The notes under the pieces: generated by a model | What the model was told of the DNA's origin: nothing | Database searches by the model: none | What the model saw: only the letters and a program-made list of their open reading frames with translations | Program-made: the position numbers and the translations under genes | Shown here: positions 15,955 through 23,854 of the stretch, in pieces | How the letters are laid out: each line of letters begins with the position of its first letter | Numbering within the stretch: position 1 is the first letter of the stretch | Source: CAZSWR01 sp964610885 | Lineage (GTDB): Bacteria > Bacteroidota > Ignavibacteria > Kapaibacteriales > UBA2268 | Length of the DNA stretch: 38,697 nucleotides | Assembly: GCA_964610885.1 (NCBI GenBank) | Contig: CAZSWR010000027.1 | Coordinates: 1 to 38,697 of the forward strand | Reading direction: 5' to 3'

Positions 15955-18900
15955 ATGAAAGCAGAGCTTGAAAAGCTTACGAAGGAAGAATTAATTGAAA
16001 GAATTCTCGGAATGGAATCCGCAAAGGCCCGCCAGACGGAGTCAGCGGACGCTGCTTCGCTCAGCTACGAAGGCCTGCTCAGCTATGCCAATAATACCGC
16101 AGACGTGATTATTGAATTCGACCTTGAGTTCAGGCACATGTACGTCAGCCCATCGATTGCAGAATACATCGATATAAACCCGGCTGAATATATTGGGAAA
16201 ACTCATCGCGAACTGGGCTATCCCGAGGATATTTCCGAGTATTTCGAGCGCACCGTGCGGAAATCCTTCGAGAGCGGCCAAGTGATGGACGACGTCTTCG
16301 AATTCGATTCGGCAAAGGGCCATACTTATATGTGCTGGAAGCTGATTCCGCAATTCGGCCCCGACGGCGAAGTGCACAGGGTACTCACTTTTTCGCAAAA
16401 TATCACTGATCAACGCCTGGCCGAGATGGAGGCTCGCGAAAGCGATTCCCGATTCCAAATCCTCTTCGATTCCATTCCCGAACTTTTGATAGTCCACCGG
16501 ATGGGCGTCATCGAATACGTTAACGCCAGCATGGTGAGGTTCCTCGAGTTCTCGTCCCGGGACGAATTAATCGGCAAAGACGTGGCAATGCTGATCCACC
16601 CGGAGGATTACCCGTCTGTAAAGAAAAGGATATATCGAAGGAATCCAAACGAAAGCCTGCCATACCTTGAGGAGAGAATTGTCAAAAAGAATGGCGAAGT
16701 GATCTGCGCCGAAGTTGCCGCACTTCCGATATTTTTCAATAATCAAGAAGCCACGCTGGCAATTGGACGCGACATCACAGAGCGCCGCCAGGCCGAAAAG
16801 GAAATCCTCCAAACCCGCCGCAGACTCGAAATGGTGCTCGATGCCGTCGACGACGGTTTCTGGGATTGGAACATGGTCACGAACGAAACCCATTTCTCTA
16901 ATCGGTACTATACTATGCTTGGCTACGAACCCGGCGAATTTCCCGGTTCGTTCGATTCATGGGTTGGACTGATGCACCCGGACAGCCGCAATTCGTACCT
17001 TGGTGCTCTCGATGAGTATTTGAGTAATCCCGTGGGGATTTATTCGTTGGATCTGAAACTTCAAAAAAAAGATGGGGAATACATCTGGGTGCGCAGCCGC
17101 GGAAGGGTTATGGAGTTCGCCGAAGACGGCACGCCCGTGCGAATGCTCGGCACGCATACGGATATAACAAGCATCCGGGAGGCCGCCGAAGCCCTAAGAA
17201 CGAGCGAACTGCGTTTCAGGCAATTGGCCGACAATGCCCGCGATTTGGTCTTCCGTTTCAACTTGCAATCTTTCTCTTACGAATACATTAATCCGGCGGT
17301 TTACGATTCGCTTGGCTACACCCAAGAAGAGATTTACAACACCCCCGATATACTCCAGCAGCTATTCTCGCCTTTGTGGCTCGAGGCCAAAAAAGAGTCA
17401 ATTAAAAAAATGATTGACAACAAGGTGTCGGACAACCTCGAATTCGAGGCAATCGACAAGAACGGAGACAGAAAATGGTTCCAGCAACGAACCACTTTGG
17501 TCCGAGACGAGCACGGCAACGCCATCGCCCTGGAGGGAATTTCGGTGGATATAACGGGCCGGAAAAAAATTGAGGAGGCGATGAAATTCTTCGCCGAGAA
17601 CGCCTCGAAGCTCAAGGGCAAAAGGTTCTTCGAGAAAACTGCCATCTTCCTTACCGAAATCTTCGATATCGATTGCTGCACGATTGCGCAATTTTCGTCG
17701 AATACAGATTACATCCATACTCTGGCTTCGGTCGTGAATGGCTCGCTTTCAGAAAACTATTCATGCAGAATTGCAAACACTCCATACGAGCGGGTGCTGA
17801 ACGATGGATTCTATTCGTGCCGCGAGAACGTTGCCGAAGAGTTCAAGGAAACCGAGCCGATTGTTTGCCCGGATGCAAACGGATTTGTGGGCGCGTTAAT
17901 GCGCAACGACAGGAATGAACCATGCGGAATCGTTAGTTTGATTAGCCGGAAGCCTCTGAAAGTTTTCGAATACTCCGAAACGCTTTTCCGTTTGTTTGCA
18001 ATTCGCTGCGCTAATGAACTCGAAAAAATGATGTTTGAAGAGAAACTAATCGAGAATGAATTCTTCCTGCGCTCCATTTTCTCTGCGGCGAAGGATATCG
18101 CTTTCATTACAACTGACCTGAACTTCGACGACCCCGTGATCAAAGAATTTAGCCCCGGAGCCGAGAATATTTTCGGTTACCACCGCGAGGAAGCTATATC
18201 GAAACCTCTGGCAATGCTCTTCAGCCATGAGGTGGACAATACGATTTACGATTCTTTCCACGAGGATTCCGACTTGGGGCTGCGGGCAGAACTCCAATTG
18301 AAAAGGAAAGGTGGCGAAAAATTCCCTGCCTTCATCCGTACGTATCCGCTGTACAACCACGTGGGCGAGGTTAAATCCACTCTGGCCGTGATTATGGACT
18401 CTTCTGCCATCAAACACATGGAAAACATGATTCATATCAAGGATTATTCCATCGATTCGGCCAACTTTCCAATCATTCTAACAGACGAAAACGCTGTCAT
18501 CACGTATGCAAACAAAGCCTTCGCCACGCTTTTCGGCTTTCCACACCCCGAAGCTGCTATTGGAGCCAATGCAAAAGAACTCATCGATGAGGATACTTTC
18601 TCCGAACTGCGCAAGGAATTGTTCCTTAATGGGTTTTCCTCAGGCGAGGGAATCGGGAAGAAACTCGATGGGACGAATTTCTACATTGATTTCAATCTAT
18701 CGATAGTGAAAAACAAATCCGGCGAACCAATCTATATTATGGCTTCGCTGGTCGATATCAACGCGAAAAAGCAGGCAGAGTTCGAGATAAACAAACTGAA
18801 TATCGAGTTGGAGCAGCGAGTAGTCGAACGTACCTCGCGCCTGAACGAAGTATTGAAGGAACTCCGCCAGGAAATCGACACGAGAAAGGGCGTCCAAGAG

Positions 18901-19641
18901 GAATTGCAACAATCGCAAAAGGAGCTTTCCGCCGCGTTAGCGAAAGAAAAGGAAATAAATTCGCTCAAAAGTAGCTTCATTTCCATGGTGTCCCACGAAT
19001 ACAAAACACCACTTACGGCCATAATGAGCGCCACTGAACTGCTTTCCCGATTCTTCGACCTGGCCGACAAAGAAAAACACTCGAAATACATCGAACGGAT
19101 CGCCGGGCAGGTGAAGGCTATGAACAGTATGCTCGAAGATGTGTTGCTGCTCGGGATCTATGATTCCAGAGTGAAAACCCGCGAGCTGAAAACCTCGAAC
19201 CTGACCGAACTGACCCGCCAGCTTACCGAAGAATCGAGGACAATGGATCAATCGCGCCACGACATCTATTTCAAGCCGAATTCGTCGATAATAATGATGG
19301 CGATCGACAATCAAGCGTACAGCCACGTGCTGACGAATCTGCTCTCCAACGCGCAGAAATATTCGCCGATAGGATCGAAAATCATTGTCGAATTAGTGGA
19401 CAAAGGGAGCGTCGTCAGCCTGAAGGTCAAAGATTTCGGCATAGGCATCCCGGAGAATGAATTGAACTTTATGTTCGAACACTTCTTCCGTGGGACGAAC
19501 GTCGGCAGCGCACCGGGCACTGGCCTGGGATTGGCGATCGTGAAGCGGGCGCTGGGCGAGCTTAACGGCGAAATCCTTGTGGATAGCAAATCGGGCGAAG
19601 GCACGACCTTCACTGTGTTGCTTCCGAAAATTATCATTTGA
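15955..19641 (+). CDS. Soluble multi-PAS/GAF sensor histidine kinase
   Basis: 1228 residues from ATG 15955. There is no signal peptide or membrane helix, so it senses cytoplasmic cues. Approximate order: short coiled coil (1-30), PAS (40-160), PAS (163-285), PAS with PAC-type WVRSRGRVMEF (285-410), PAS (415-540), GAF (545-700), PAS (705-825), PAS (830-945), coiled coil (945-1000), HisKA (1004-1070) with the phospho-acceptor His1014 in SMVSHEYKTPLT, and HATPase (about 1118-1228) with NLLSNAQKYSP, DFGIGIP and GTGLGLAIVKRA. All catalytic boxes are intact. There is no receiver or Hpt domain; the stand-alone receiver starts 57 bp downstream and is the likely partner. The kinase core is closely similar to that of the gene at 31448. 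Ligands are not predictable. Confidence 0.93.
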   Translation: MKAELEKLTKEELIERILGMESAKARQTESADAASLSYEGLLSYANNTADVIIEFDLEFRHMYVSPSIAEYIDINPAEYIGKTHRELGYPEDISEYFERTVRKSFESGQVMDDVFEFDSAKGHTYMCWKLIPQFGPDGEVHRVLTFSQNITDQRLAEMEARESDSRFQILFDSIPELLIVHRMGVIEYVNASMVRFLEFSSRDELIGKDVAMLIHPEDYPSVKKRIYRRNPNESLPYLEERIVKKNGEVICAEVAALPIFFNNQEATLAIGRDITERRQAEKEILQTRRRLEMVLDAVDDGFWDWNMVTNETHFSNRYYTMLGYEPGEFPGSFDSWVGLMHPDSRNSYLGALDEYLSNPVGIYSLDLKLQKKDGEYIWVRSRGRVMEFAEDGTPVRMLGTHTDITSIREAAEALRTSELRFRQLADNARDLVFRFNLQSFSYEYINPAVYDSLGYTQEEIYNTPDILQQLFSPLWLEAKKESIKKMIDNKVSDNLEFEAIDKNGDRKWFQQRTTLVRDEHGNAIALEGISVDITGRKKIEEAMKFFAENASKLKGKRFFEKTAIFLTEIFDIDCCTIAQFSSNTDYIHTLASVVNGSLSENYSCRIANTPYERVLNDGFYSCRENVAEEFKETEPIVCPDANGFVGALMRNDRNEPCGIVSLISRKPLKVFEYSETLFRLFAIRCANELEKMMFEEKLIENEFFLRSIFSAAKDIAFITTDLNFDDPVIKEFSPGAENIFGYHREEAISKPLAMLFSHEVDNTIYDSFHEDSDLGLRAELQLKRKGGEKFPAFIRTYPLYNHVGEVKSTLAVIMDSSAIKHMENMIHIKDYSIDSANFPIILTDENAVITYANKAFATLFGFPHPEAAIGANAKELIDEDTFSELRKELFLNGFSSGEGIGKKLDGTNFYIDFNLSIVKNKSGEPIYIMASLVDINAKKQAEFEINKLNIELEQRVVERTSRLNEVLKELRQEIDTRKGVQEELQQSQKELSAALAKEKEINSLKSSFISMVSHEYKTPLTAIMSATELLSRFFDLADKEKHSKYIERIAGQVKAMNSMLEDVLLLGIYDSRVKTRELKTSNLTELTRQLTEESRTMDQSRHDIYFKPNSSIIMMAIDNQAYSHVLTNLLSNAQKYSPIGSKIIVELVDKGSVVSLKVKDFGIGIPENELNFMFEHFFRGTNVGSAPGTGLGLAIVKRALGELNGEILVDSKSGEGTTFTVLLPKIII

Positions 19642-19698
19642 AATTTTTTTTATATAATTTCGTTATTATGTTTGGTTCGTTTAATAAGGCGTATAGAA

Positions 19699-20100
19699 AT
19701 GAAAATAATGGTCATCGAAGATGTGGAATTGATGAAAAGGCTCATCATTAAACATTTGAATAATTTTGGATATACTGACCTTGTCGATGCCTCCAATGGC
19801 AGAGATGCCCTCGAAAAACTCCGTTTCACCAAGGTGGATTTCATAATTACCGATTGGATTATGCCGAATATAAGCGGCATCGAACTGACGAAATTCCTCC
19901 GCTCGAACAAAGCCTACGAAAAGATTCCAATACTCATCATTTCGTCCAACGACGAAAAAGAAGACGTTCAGAAAGCTCTTCGCGCCGGCGTTAATGACTA
20001 CATCGTCAAACCATTCACAGCTGATGTATTGAAGAATAAAATCGAATCAATCCTAAAGAAAATCTCTCCACAAAAGGTTGTCGAATTGTCCAAGCTATAA
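19699..20100 (+). CDS. Stand-alone CheY-like response regulator receiver
   Basis: 133 residues; ATG 19699 is chosen because the receiver fold starts at MKIMVIEDVE, while an in-frame TTG at 19672 adds an unlikely leader. One receiver domain is present: acidic pair Glu7-Asp8, phospho-acceptor Asp52 in IITDWIMP, switch Ser82 and the conserved Lys104 in YIVKPF. There is no DNA-binding or enzymatic output domain, so it should act by protein-protein contact or as a phosphate relay. It lies 57 bp after the multi-PAS kinase on the same strand, so the two are probably co-transcribed and a cognate pair. It could also accept phosphate from the paralogous kinase at 31448. Confidence 0.9.
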   Translation: MKIMVIEDVELMKRLIIKHLNNFGYTDLVDASNGRDALEKLRFTKVDFIITDWIMPNISGIELTKFLRSNKAYEKIPILIISSNDEKEDVQKALRAGVNDYIVKPFTADVLKNKIESILKKISPQKVVELSKL

Positions 20101-20280
20101 GAGGCTACCCCCCAAAGAAACATTGCTCACACCACAGAGTGTCCGTGGGCGCGAGCAAGTTCGCAAGTCTAATATTCATCAATACTTTAGCCGATGTTTC
20201 TTTTCCTGCCTTAAGAAAGGAGTGGGAGGGAGGTCTTTATGCTTCTATGACATACAACAAAAAAGCAAAACAATTGCGTG

Positions 20281-21156
20281 CTATTCGTGGTCCGGTTCGG
20301 CATGGACGTGCACCTGGCAGCGGCCGATTCGCGAGTGAATCAGGTCCTCTAATTTGTGCGAGATGTGGTGCGCCTCTTCGATGCTAAGGCTCGAACTGAC
20401 GTGAATTGTCATTTCGGCTTGGTAGAACGAACCGGATGTGCGTGTCTTGATGTCGTGTATGCAGAGTATGTCGGGAATTTCTGTTGCAATTTTTTCAATT
20501 TGAGTCGAAATCGAAGCGGGCGATTTGTCCAAAAGGTCGTCGATGGCGCGCTTGCCCAAGCGGAAACAAATGAAAACGACAATGACGGCCACAACGAGCG
20601 CCGAAACCGAATCCATGAAATGAAAGCCGAAATATGAAAAGCCCAGGCCGACAATCACGACAGCCGAGCTGAGAATATCGCTCGAAAAATGGAGCGCGTC
20701 CGCCTCGAGGGCTTGGCTCTTGTATTTTTTTGCGGTTTTCATGAGCGCCCGCGAACGAGTGAAATCGATGAAAATCGAAAGTGCGATGACCGCGAAACTC
20801 CAGAAGTTCACTTCGATGGCGGTCTTGTTCGATGAGAGTCGCTCGATTGCCTCCCAGACAATCCATATACACGTGATCAATAGCAGGAGTGTCTCGACGA
20901 GCGCCGAGAAATTCTCAATTTTGCCATGGCCAAACTGATGCTCTTCGTCCGGCGGGCGGTCTGCGAATTTGACGGCAAAGAAAGTCATCATTGCGGCCAC
21001 CAGGTCCAGGCCGGAGTGCATGGCCTCCGACAGGATGCCCAAGCTGCCCGTGAGCAATCCGACAATAAGTTTCGTCAGCGTCAGGACAATAGCGCCGGCA
21101 ATCGAACTAAGGGCGACTAATCTTTTTTCAGTTTTCTCATCGTGTGGTATGTGCAT
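20281..21156 (-). CDS. Cation diffusion facilitator (CDF) family metal transporter
   Basis: 291 residues from ATG 21156; an in-frame TTG lies 39 bases upstream, but the ATG fits the family length. An inner-membrane antiporter, it exports divalent cations (Zn, and possibly Fe, Co or Cd) in exchange for protons. There are six membrane helices. The transport site is visible as HxxxD in helix 2 (SEAMHSGLD, His47 and Asp51) and HxxxD in helix 5 (ADALHFSSD, His156 and Asp160), the pattern associated with zinc-type members. The conserved GHGKIE stretch (76-81) and a cytoplasmic C-terminal domain (about 210-291), ending in a His-rich VHVHAEPDH tail, are also present. The gene precedes the pduO-like gene's 5' neighbours in the minus direction, with a short 81-bp spacer. 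No metal regulator was seen nearby. Confidence 0.92.
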   Translation of the reverse strand: MHIPHDEKTEKRLVALSSIAGAIVLTLTKLIVGLLTGSLGILSEAMHSGLDLVAAMMTFFAVKFADRPPDEEHQFGHGKIENFSALVETLLLLITCIWIVWEAIERLSSNKTAIEVNFWSFAVIALSIFIDFTRSRALMKTAKKYKSQALEADALHFSSDILSSAVVIVGLGFSYFGFHFMDSVSALVVAVIVVFICFRLGKRAIDDLLDKSPASISTQIEKIATEIPDILCIHDIKTRTSGSFYQAEMTIHVSSSLSIEEAHHISHKLEDLIHSRIGRCQVHVHAEPDHE

Positions 21157-21237
21157 CGTATCCTCAGTTTTCTTGAGCAATAAAAAAATGAGCAATATCG
21201 TTTAACTAATTTAATCAATTATTTCGGAAAATGAAAA

Positions 21238-21801
21238 CTATTCAGCGCCGATCGGCGTTTTCGACCATTCGATATCTTTACGCCCAGTGGACCAATTGGC
21301 GAATCGGGCCGCTGTGAAGAGATAGTCCGATAGGCGGTTCAGGAAGATGATCGCGTTCGGGTTCACTTCTTCTTCGGTGGCGAGCCGCGTCGAAAGCCTC
21401 TCGGCACGGCGGGCCACGGCGCGGGCATTGTGCAAAAAGGCAGCCGCCTGAGTACCGCCGGGCAATATAAACGCACGCAAAGGCTCGAGCGAGGCATCGT
21501 AGCGGTCGATGGCACGCTCCAAAAATTCAATCTCTTCCGTCCGCATCCTCGGCACCTCGAATTTGGGCGCGGGGGCGGAGGGAGTGGCGATGTCCGACCC
21601 AAGATTGAAAAGCAGGTTGGAAATGATTCCCAAATCGCGGCGAAGCGCGTCCGGCAGCTCGAAGGAGAGCGCAACGCCGATCAACGAATTTGCTTCGTCC
21701 ACAGTGCCATATGCCTCGACGCGAAGCGAGTGCTTCTGGACGCGCATACCGTTGGCGAGCGATGTGGATCCTTTGTCTCCGGTTTTTGTGTATATTTTCA
21801 T
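21238..21801 (-). CDS. pduO: Cob(I)yrinic acid a,c-diamide / cob(I)alamin adenosyltransferase, PduO type
   Basis: 187 residues from ATG 21801; a longer frame exists, but the family starts at MKIYTKTGDKGSTSL. It transfers the adenosyl group of ATP to cob(I)alamin to make adenosylcobalamin. Signature parts are all present: the N-terminal ATP-binding TKTGDKGSTSL (5-15), VEAYGTVDEANS (28-39), FNLGSDIATP (65-74), FILPGGTQAAAFLHNARAVARRAER in pieces around PGGT (114-117) and ARAVARRAER (126-135), and NRLSDYLFTAARF (155-167). Length is typical for a trimeric PduO/MMAB enzyme. It is transcribed divergently from the DUF1573 gene and in the same direction as the CDF gene 81 bp downstream. No cobalamin riboswitch was evident in the 139-bp upstream spacer. 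Confidence 0.95.
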   Translation of the reverse strand: MKIYTKTGDKGSTSLANGMRVQKHSLRVEAYGTVDEANSLIGVALSFELPDALRRDLGIISNLLFNLGSDIATPSAPAPKFEVPRMRTEEIEFLERAIDRYDASLEPLRAFILPGGTQAAAFLHNARAVARRAERLSTRLATEEEVNPNAIIFLNRLSDYLFTAARFANWSTGRKDIEWSKTPIGAE

Positions 21802-21940
21802 GTCATACTCTTTTATTGTAGAGCGAAAATCGCTAAATTTGTTTTTTAAGATTTTGGAATTGTTGATTGTAACATTTCCATAAGCAAACAACACAAACGC
21901 TAAAATAGTAAAAAATTATTTTACGAATAAACAAAAAGGA

Positions 21941-22666
21941 ATGAACAGGATGAAAAAACTAATGATGATCGCAGCAATGATTTGCATTGCAAGCCTCTCA
22001 GCTTTTGCCCAACCCAAACTCGTTATCGAAGGCGGCGACACCTACGATTGGGGAACCGTCAAACAACCGAAAGAACCTCTGAAAGCACTTGTAATTATTC
22101 GCAACGACGGCACCGACACTCTGAAGATCTCCGACGTGAAGCCCGGTTGCGGCTGCACGACTGCTCCGCTCGACAAAAAAGTGCTCCTCCCCGGCGAAAA
22201 GACCAACATGAACGTTACATTGAACGTCGGTTCGAGCAGCGGCAACGTCCACAAAACTGTTCGCATTTCGTCCAACGACCCGATCAACAAGGACAGAATC
22301 CTTTCGCTCAAAGCCAACATTTTTACAGCATTCACAGTTACGCCGACCTATTTTAACTATATCGGCGCGCAAGTGGGCGTCGAAGCAACGTCCACAGTGA
22401 AAGTGCGTAACAATACTAAAGATGTGATCAATATTAAAGCCATCGAAACCAATCCCGTTACGATGGTTATCAATATTTCCAACAAGAAAACAATCCAACC
22501 CGGCGAGGAATTCGAAGTGGTTTCGAAAGTTACTCCCCAGAAGACCGGCAGCCTTAGCACTTCGATGAAAATCGTAACCGACAACGCCGATATGCCTCAG
22601 ATTTCGATCAGCGGTTGGGGCCAAGTGAAGGAATCGCCCGTGCTGAACAACATCGAAGCAAAATAA
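21941..22666 (+). CDS. DUF1573 (ASH-like) secreted protein
   Basis: 241 residues from ATG 21941; a second ATG at 21950 has better spacing from the AAAGGA stretch and leaves the same signal peptide, so either start is possible. A signal peptide (through about SAFAQ) is followed by a DUF1573 domain (about 25-125) with the hallmark DVKPGCGCTTAPLDK motif, PGEK and SNDP. A second Ig-like/ASH beta-sandwich (about 130-235) follows. The protein is periplasmic or extracellular; DUF1573 proteins are abundant in Bacteroidota and their role is unknown. The double Cys of GCGC is retained. The neighbours (pduO, CDF) are on the other strand, and a palindromic terminator-like sequence lies about 70 bp downstream. 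Confidence 0.9.
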   Translation: MNRMKKLMMIAAMICIASLSAFAQPKLVIEGGDTYDWGTVKQPKEPLKALVIIRNDGTDTLKISDVKPGCGCTTAPLDKKVLLPGEKTNMNVTLNVGSSSGNVHKTVRISSNDPINKDRILSLKANIFTAFTVTPTYFNYIGAQVGVEATSTVKVRNNTKDVINIKAIETNPVTMVINISNKKTIQPGEEFEVVSKVTPQKTGSLSTSMKIVTDNADMPQISISGWGQVKESPVLNNIEAK

Positions 22667-22701
22667 TTCCGCATCAAATATACTTCAAAGAGGGGCTTTT
22701 C

Positions 22702-22928
22702 TTAACAGTCTGTTGAATAAGTATCTCTAAGCCAACCCACGGGTTAACCCGTGGGTTTTTATTTATTCCTATATCTAATATTGTCAGTGTTTTACGCGAA
22801 TATTTTCTTCTGCCCCCTTAGAAAAATGGGGTTGGGGGATTTCCTGAGATATCAATGACTTATCGCGATGTATGCAATGGGGCAAGCCCCATTGTTGCTA
22901 ATCTTTTACTATTTCAACAGGCTCTTAA
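22702..22928. mobile_element. MITE-like element, copy i (227 bp)
   Basis: The terminal inverted repeats are about 22 bp (left TTAACAGTCTGTTGAATAAG; right, in reverse complement, TTAAGAGCCTGTTGAAATAG; 18 of 22 positions match), both ending in TTAA. Inside are a 24-bp perfect palindrome (22734-22757), a TAATATTGTCAGTGTTTTA word, a CCCCCTTAGAAAAA word and a CAATGGGGCAAGCCCCATTG palindrome (about 22875-22894). Copies iii (30934-31272, inverted) and ii (23498-23673, truncated) share this order. No transposase. Confidence 0.7.
22734..22767 (+). terminator. Palindromic terminator-like sequence after the DUF1573 gene
   Basis: Perfect palindrome AACCCACGGGTT/AACCCGTGGGTT (22734-22757) followed by TTTATTTATT. 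It would work as an intrinsic terminator for the DUF1573 transcript but is part of the MITE-like element, and copy ii holds a degenerate version. Confidence 0.6.
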
Positions 22929-23102
22929 GGCCCCTTTTTTTTATATGTAGTGAAATAATGGGGCTATACCGTTTTGTAGGGGTAAACAACGAATATTGAT
23001 TATCAGGAATGGAATGTTGAGAATATGGTTCTATGAAGAATTGAATATGTAAAGTCCGCGTTTCTACGGGCAACCATCAAGAAGGATAATTTTGCAGATT
23101 GA

Positions 23103-23460
23103 TACCGCGTTAGCGGTTGTTGTATTGTAGTGATTTGTTTCCCCATTGCATGTCATACCGCGTAGCGGTTGTTATATAGTGTTTTGCATGAATCAACCAA
23201 ACAAATAGAACATTCGCTACGCGAAATCGTACCAAATTAATCAAACTATATGCTACAATACAACAACCGCTACGCGGTAAAATCATTTTGACATAATAAA
23301 CTCGGTATAAATGGTATTTGGTAAGGTACCAACAGAAAGCGTTATAGGACCATACACTTCTATATCCAGTGTAAATTTATATAAATCTGAAAATTTAACC
23401 TCTACGAGGTAAGATAATTGAAAAATACGGATTCTACCATAATTTAACCGCTACGCGGTA
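23103..23460. repeat. ACCGC-GTA-GCGGT palindrome cluster with a long inverted repeat
   Basis: Copies or variants of the TACCGCGTAGCGGTT palindrome lie at about 23103 (one extra T), 23155, 23215 (variant), 23267, 23401 (variant) and 23447; another is at 29606. The first and fourth form a larger inverted repeat: 23103-23130 (28 nt, ending TGTTGTATTGTAG) pairs with 23253-23279 (27 nt) with only one extra base, around a 122-nt centre. Confidence 0.75.
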
Positions 23461-23497
23461 ATTAATATTCCGTCAAATTATTGCTGGCTCATAGATG

Positions 23498-23673
23498 TGT
23501 GTTGAAAAAGAATCTTTATCCAAACCATCGGGTTAACCAGTACATTCAAGCCAAGTGCTATCTGTCATATTATCAATGTATTAGCACATACCTTGCTTTG
23601 GCCCCCTTTGAAAAAGGGGGTTGGGGGATTTATCGATATATCAATGACTTACCGTGATGTGAGTTGTGGGACA
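23498..23673. mobile_element. MITE-like element, copy ii (truncated)
   Basis: It starts with TGTGTTGAAAAAGAATCTTT, holds a degenerate CCATCGGGTTAACCAG version of the copy i palindrome, then ATTATCAATGTATTAGCACA and CCCCCTTTGAAAAAGGGGG, followed by a TGGGGGATTT...ATATCAATGACTTA stretch as in copy i. The right terminal repeat is missing. Confidence 0.6.
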
Positions 23674-23769
23674 AATCTAATTATGCTGCAATTTATTAAT
23701 TCTCCAATCAAACACCTCTTCAACCCACTCCCACGAGCAAACAAACAATTTTCGCACGACGTGGAAATA

Positions 23770-23801
23770 TTAGATATATATGGATTTGATTCGTATTTTT
23801 G
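23770..23801 (+). promoter_or_regulatory. Possible promoter of the BatA/VWA gene
   Basis: TTAG at 23770-23773 (TTTG with one mismatch), 20-nt spacer, perfect TAnnTTTG (TATTTTTG) at 23794-23801; the ATG is at 23855. Confidence 0.35.
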
Positions 23802-23854
23802 TATCTGCATGAATAGCTTTTGTTTTTGACTTTGAAATCGGACAGGTTGACACA

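Larger units (their letters stand above)
22667..23854. other. 1.2-kb repeat island without genes
   Basis: It contains a complete MITE-like element (22702-22928), a cluster of ACCGC-GTA-GCGGT palindromes with a long inverted repeat (about 23103-23460), and a truncated second MITE-like copy (23498-23673). Open frames here are short and run through the repeats. It is the largest non-coding block in the window. Confidence 0.7.

Noticed and set aside
21802..21940. A cobalamin riboswitch upstream of the PduO-type gene
   Set aside because: The spacer is short and AT-rich and lacks any recognisable B12-box; the enzyme appears unregulated by one here.
23283..23450. A 55-codon minus-strand frame with a strand-like amphipathic pattern
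   Set aside because: It begins and ends within or next to the ACCGC palindromes, has no start codon in place, and sits in AT-rich repeat DNA; could be a relic but not supportable.
23103..23460. A CRISPR array made of the ACCGC palindromes
   Set aside because: Copies are irregularly spaced, in both orientations and too short, with no cas genes in the window.
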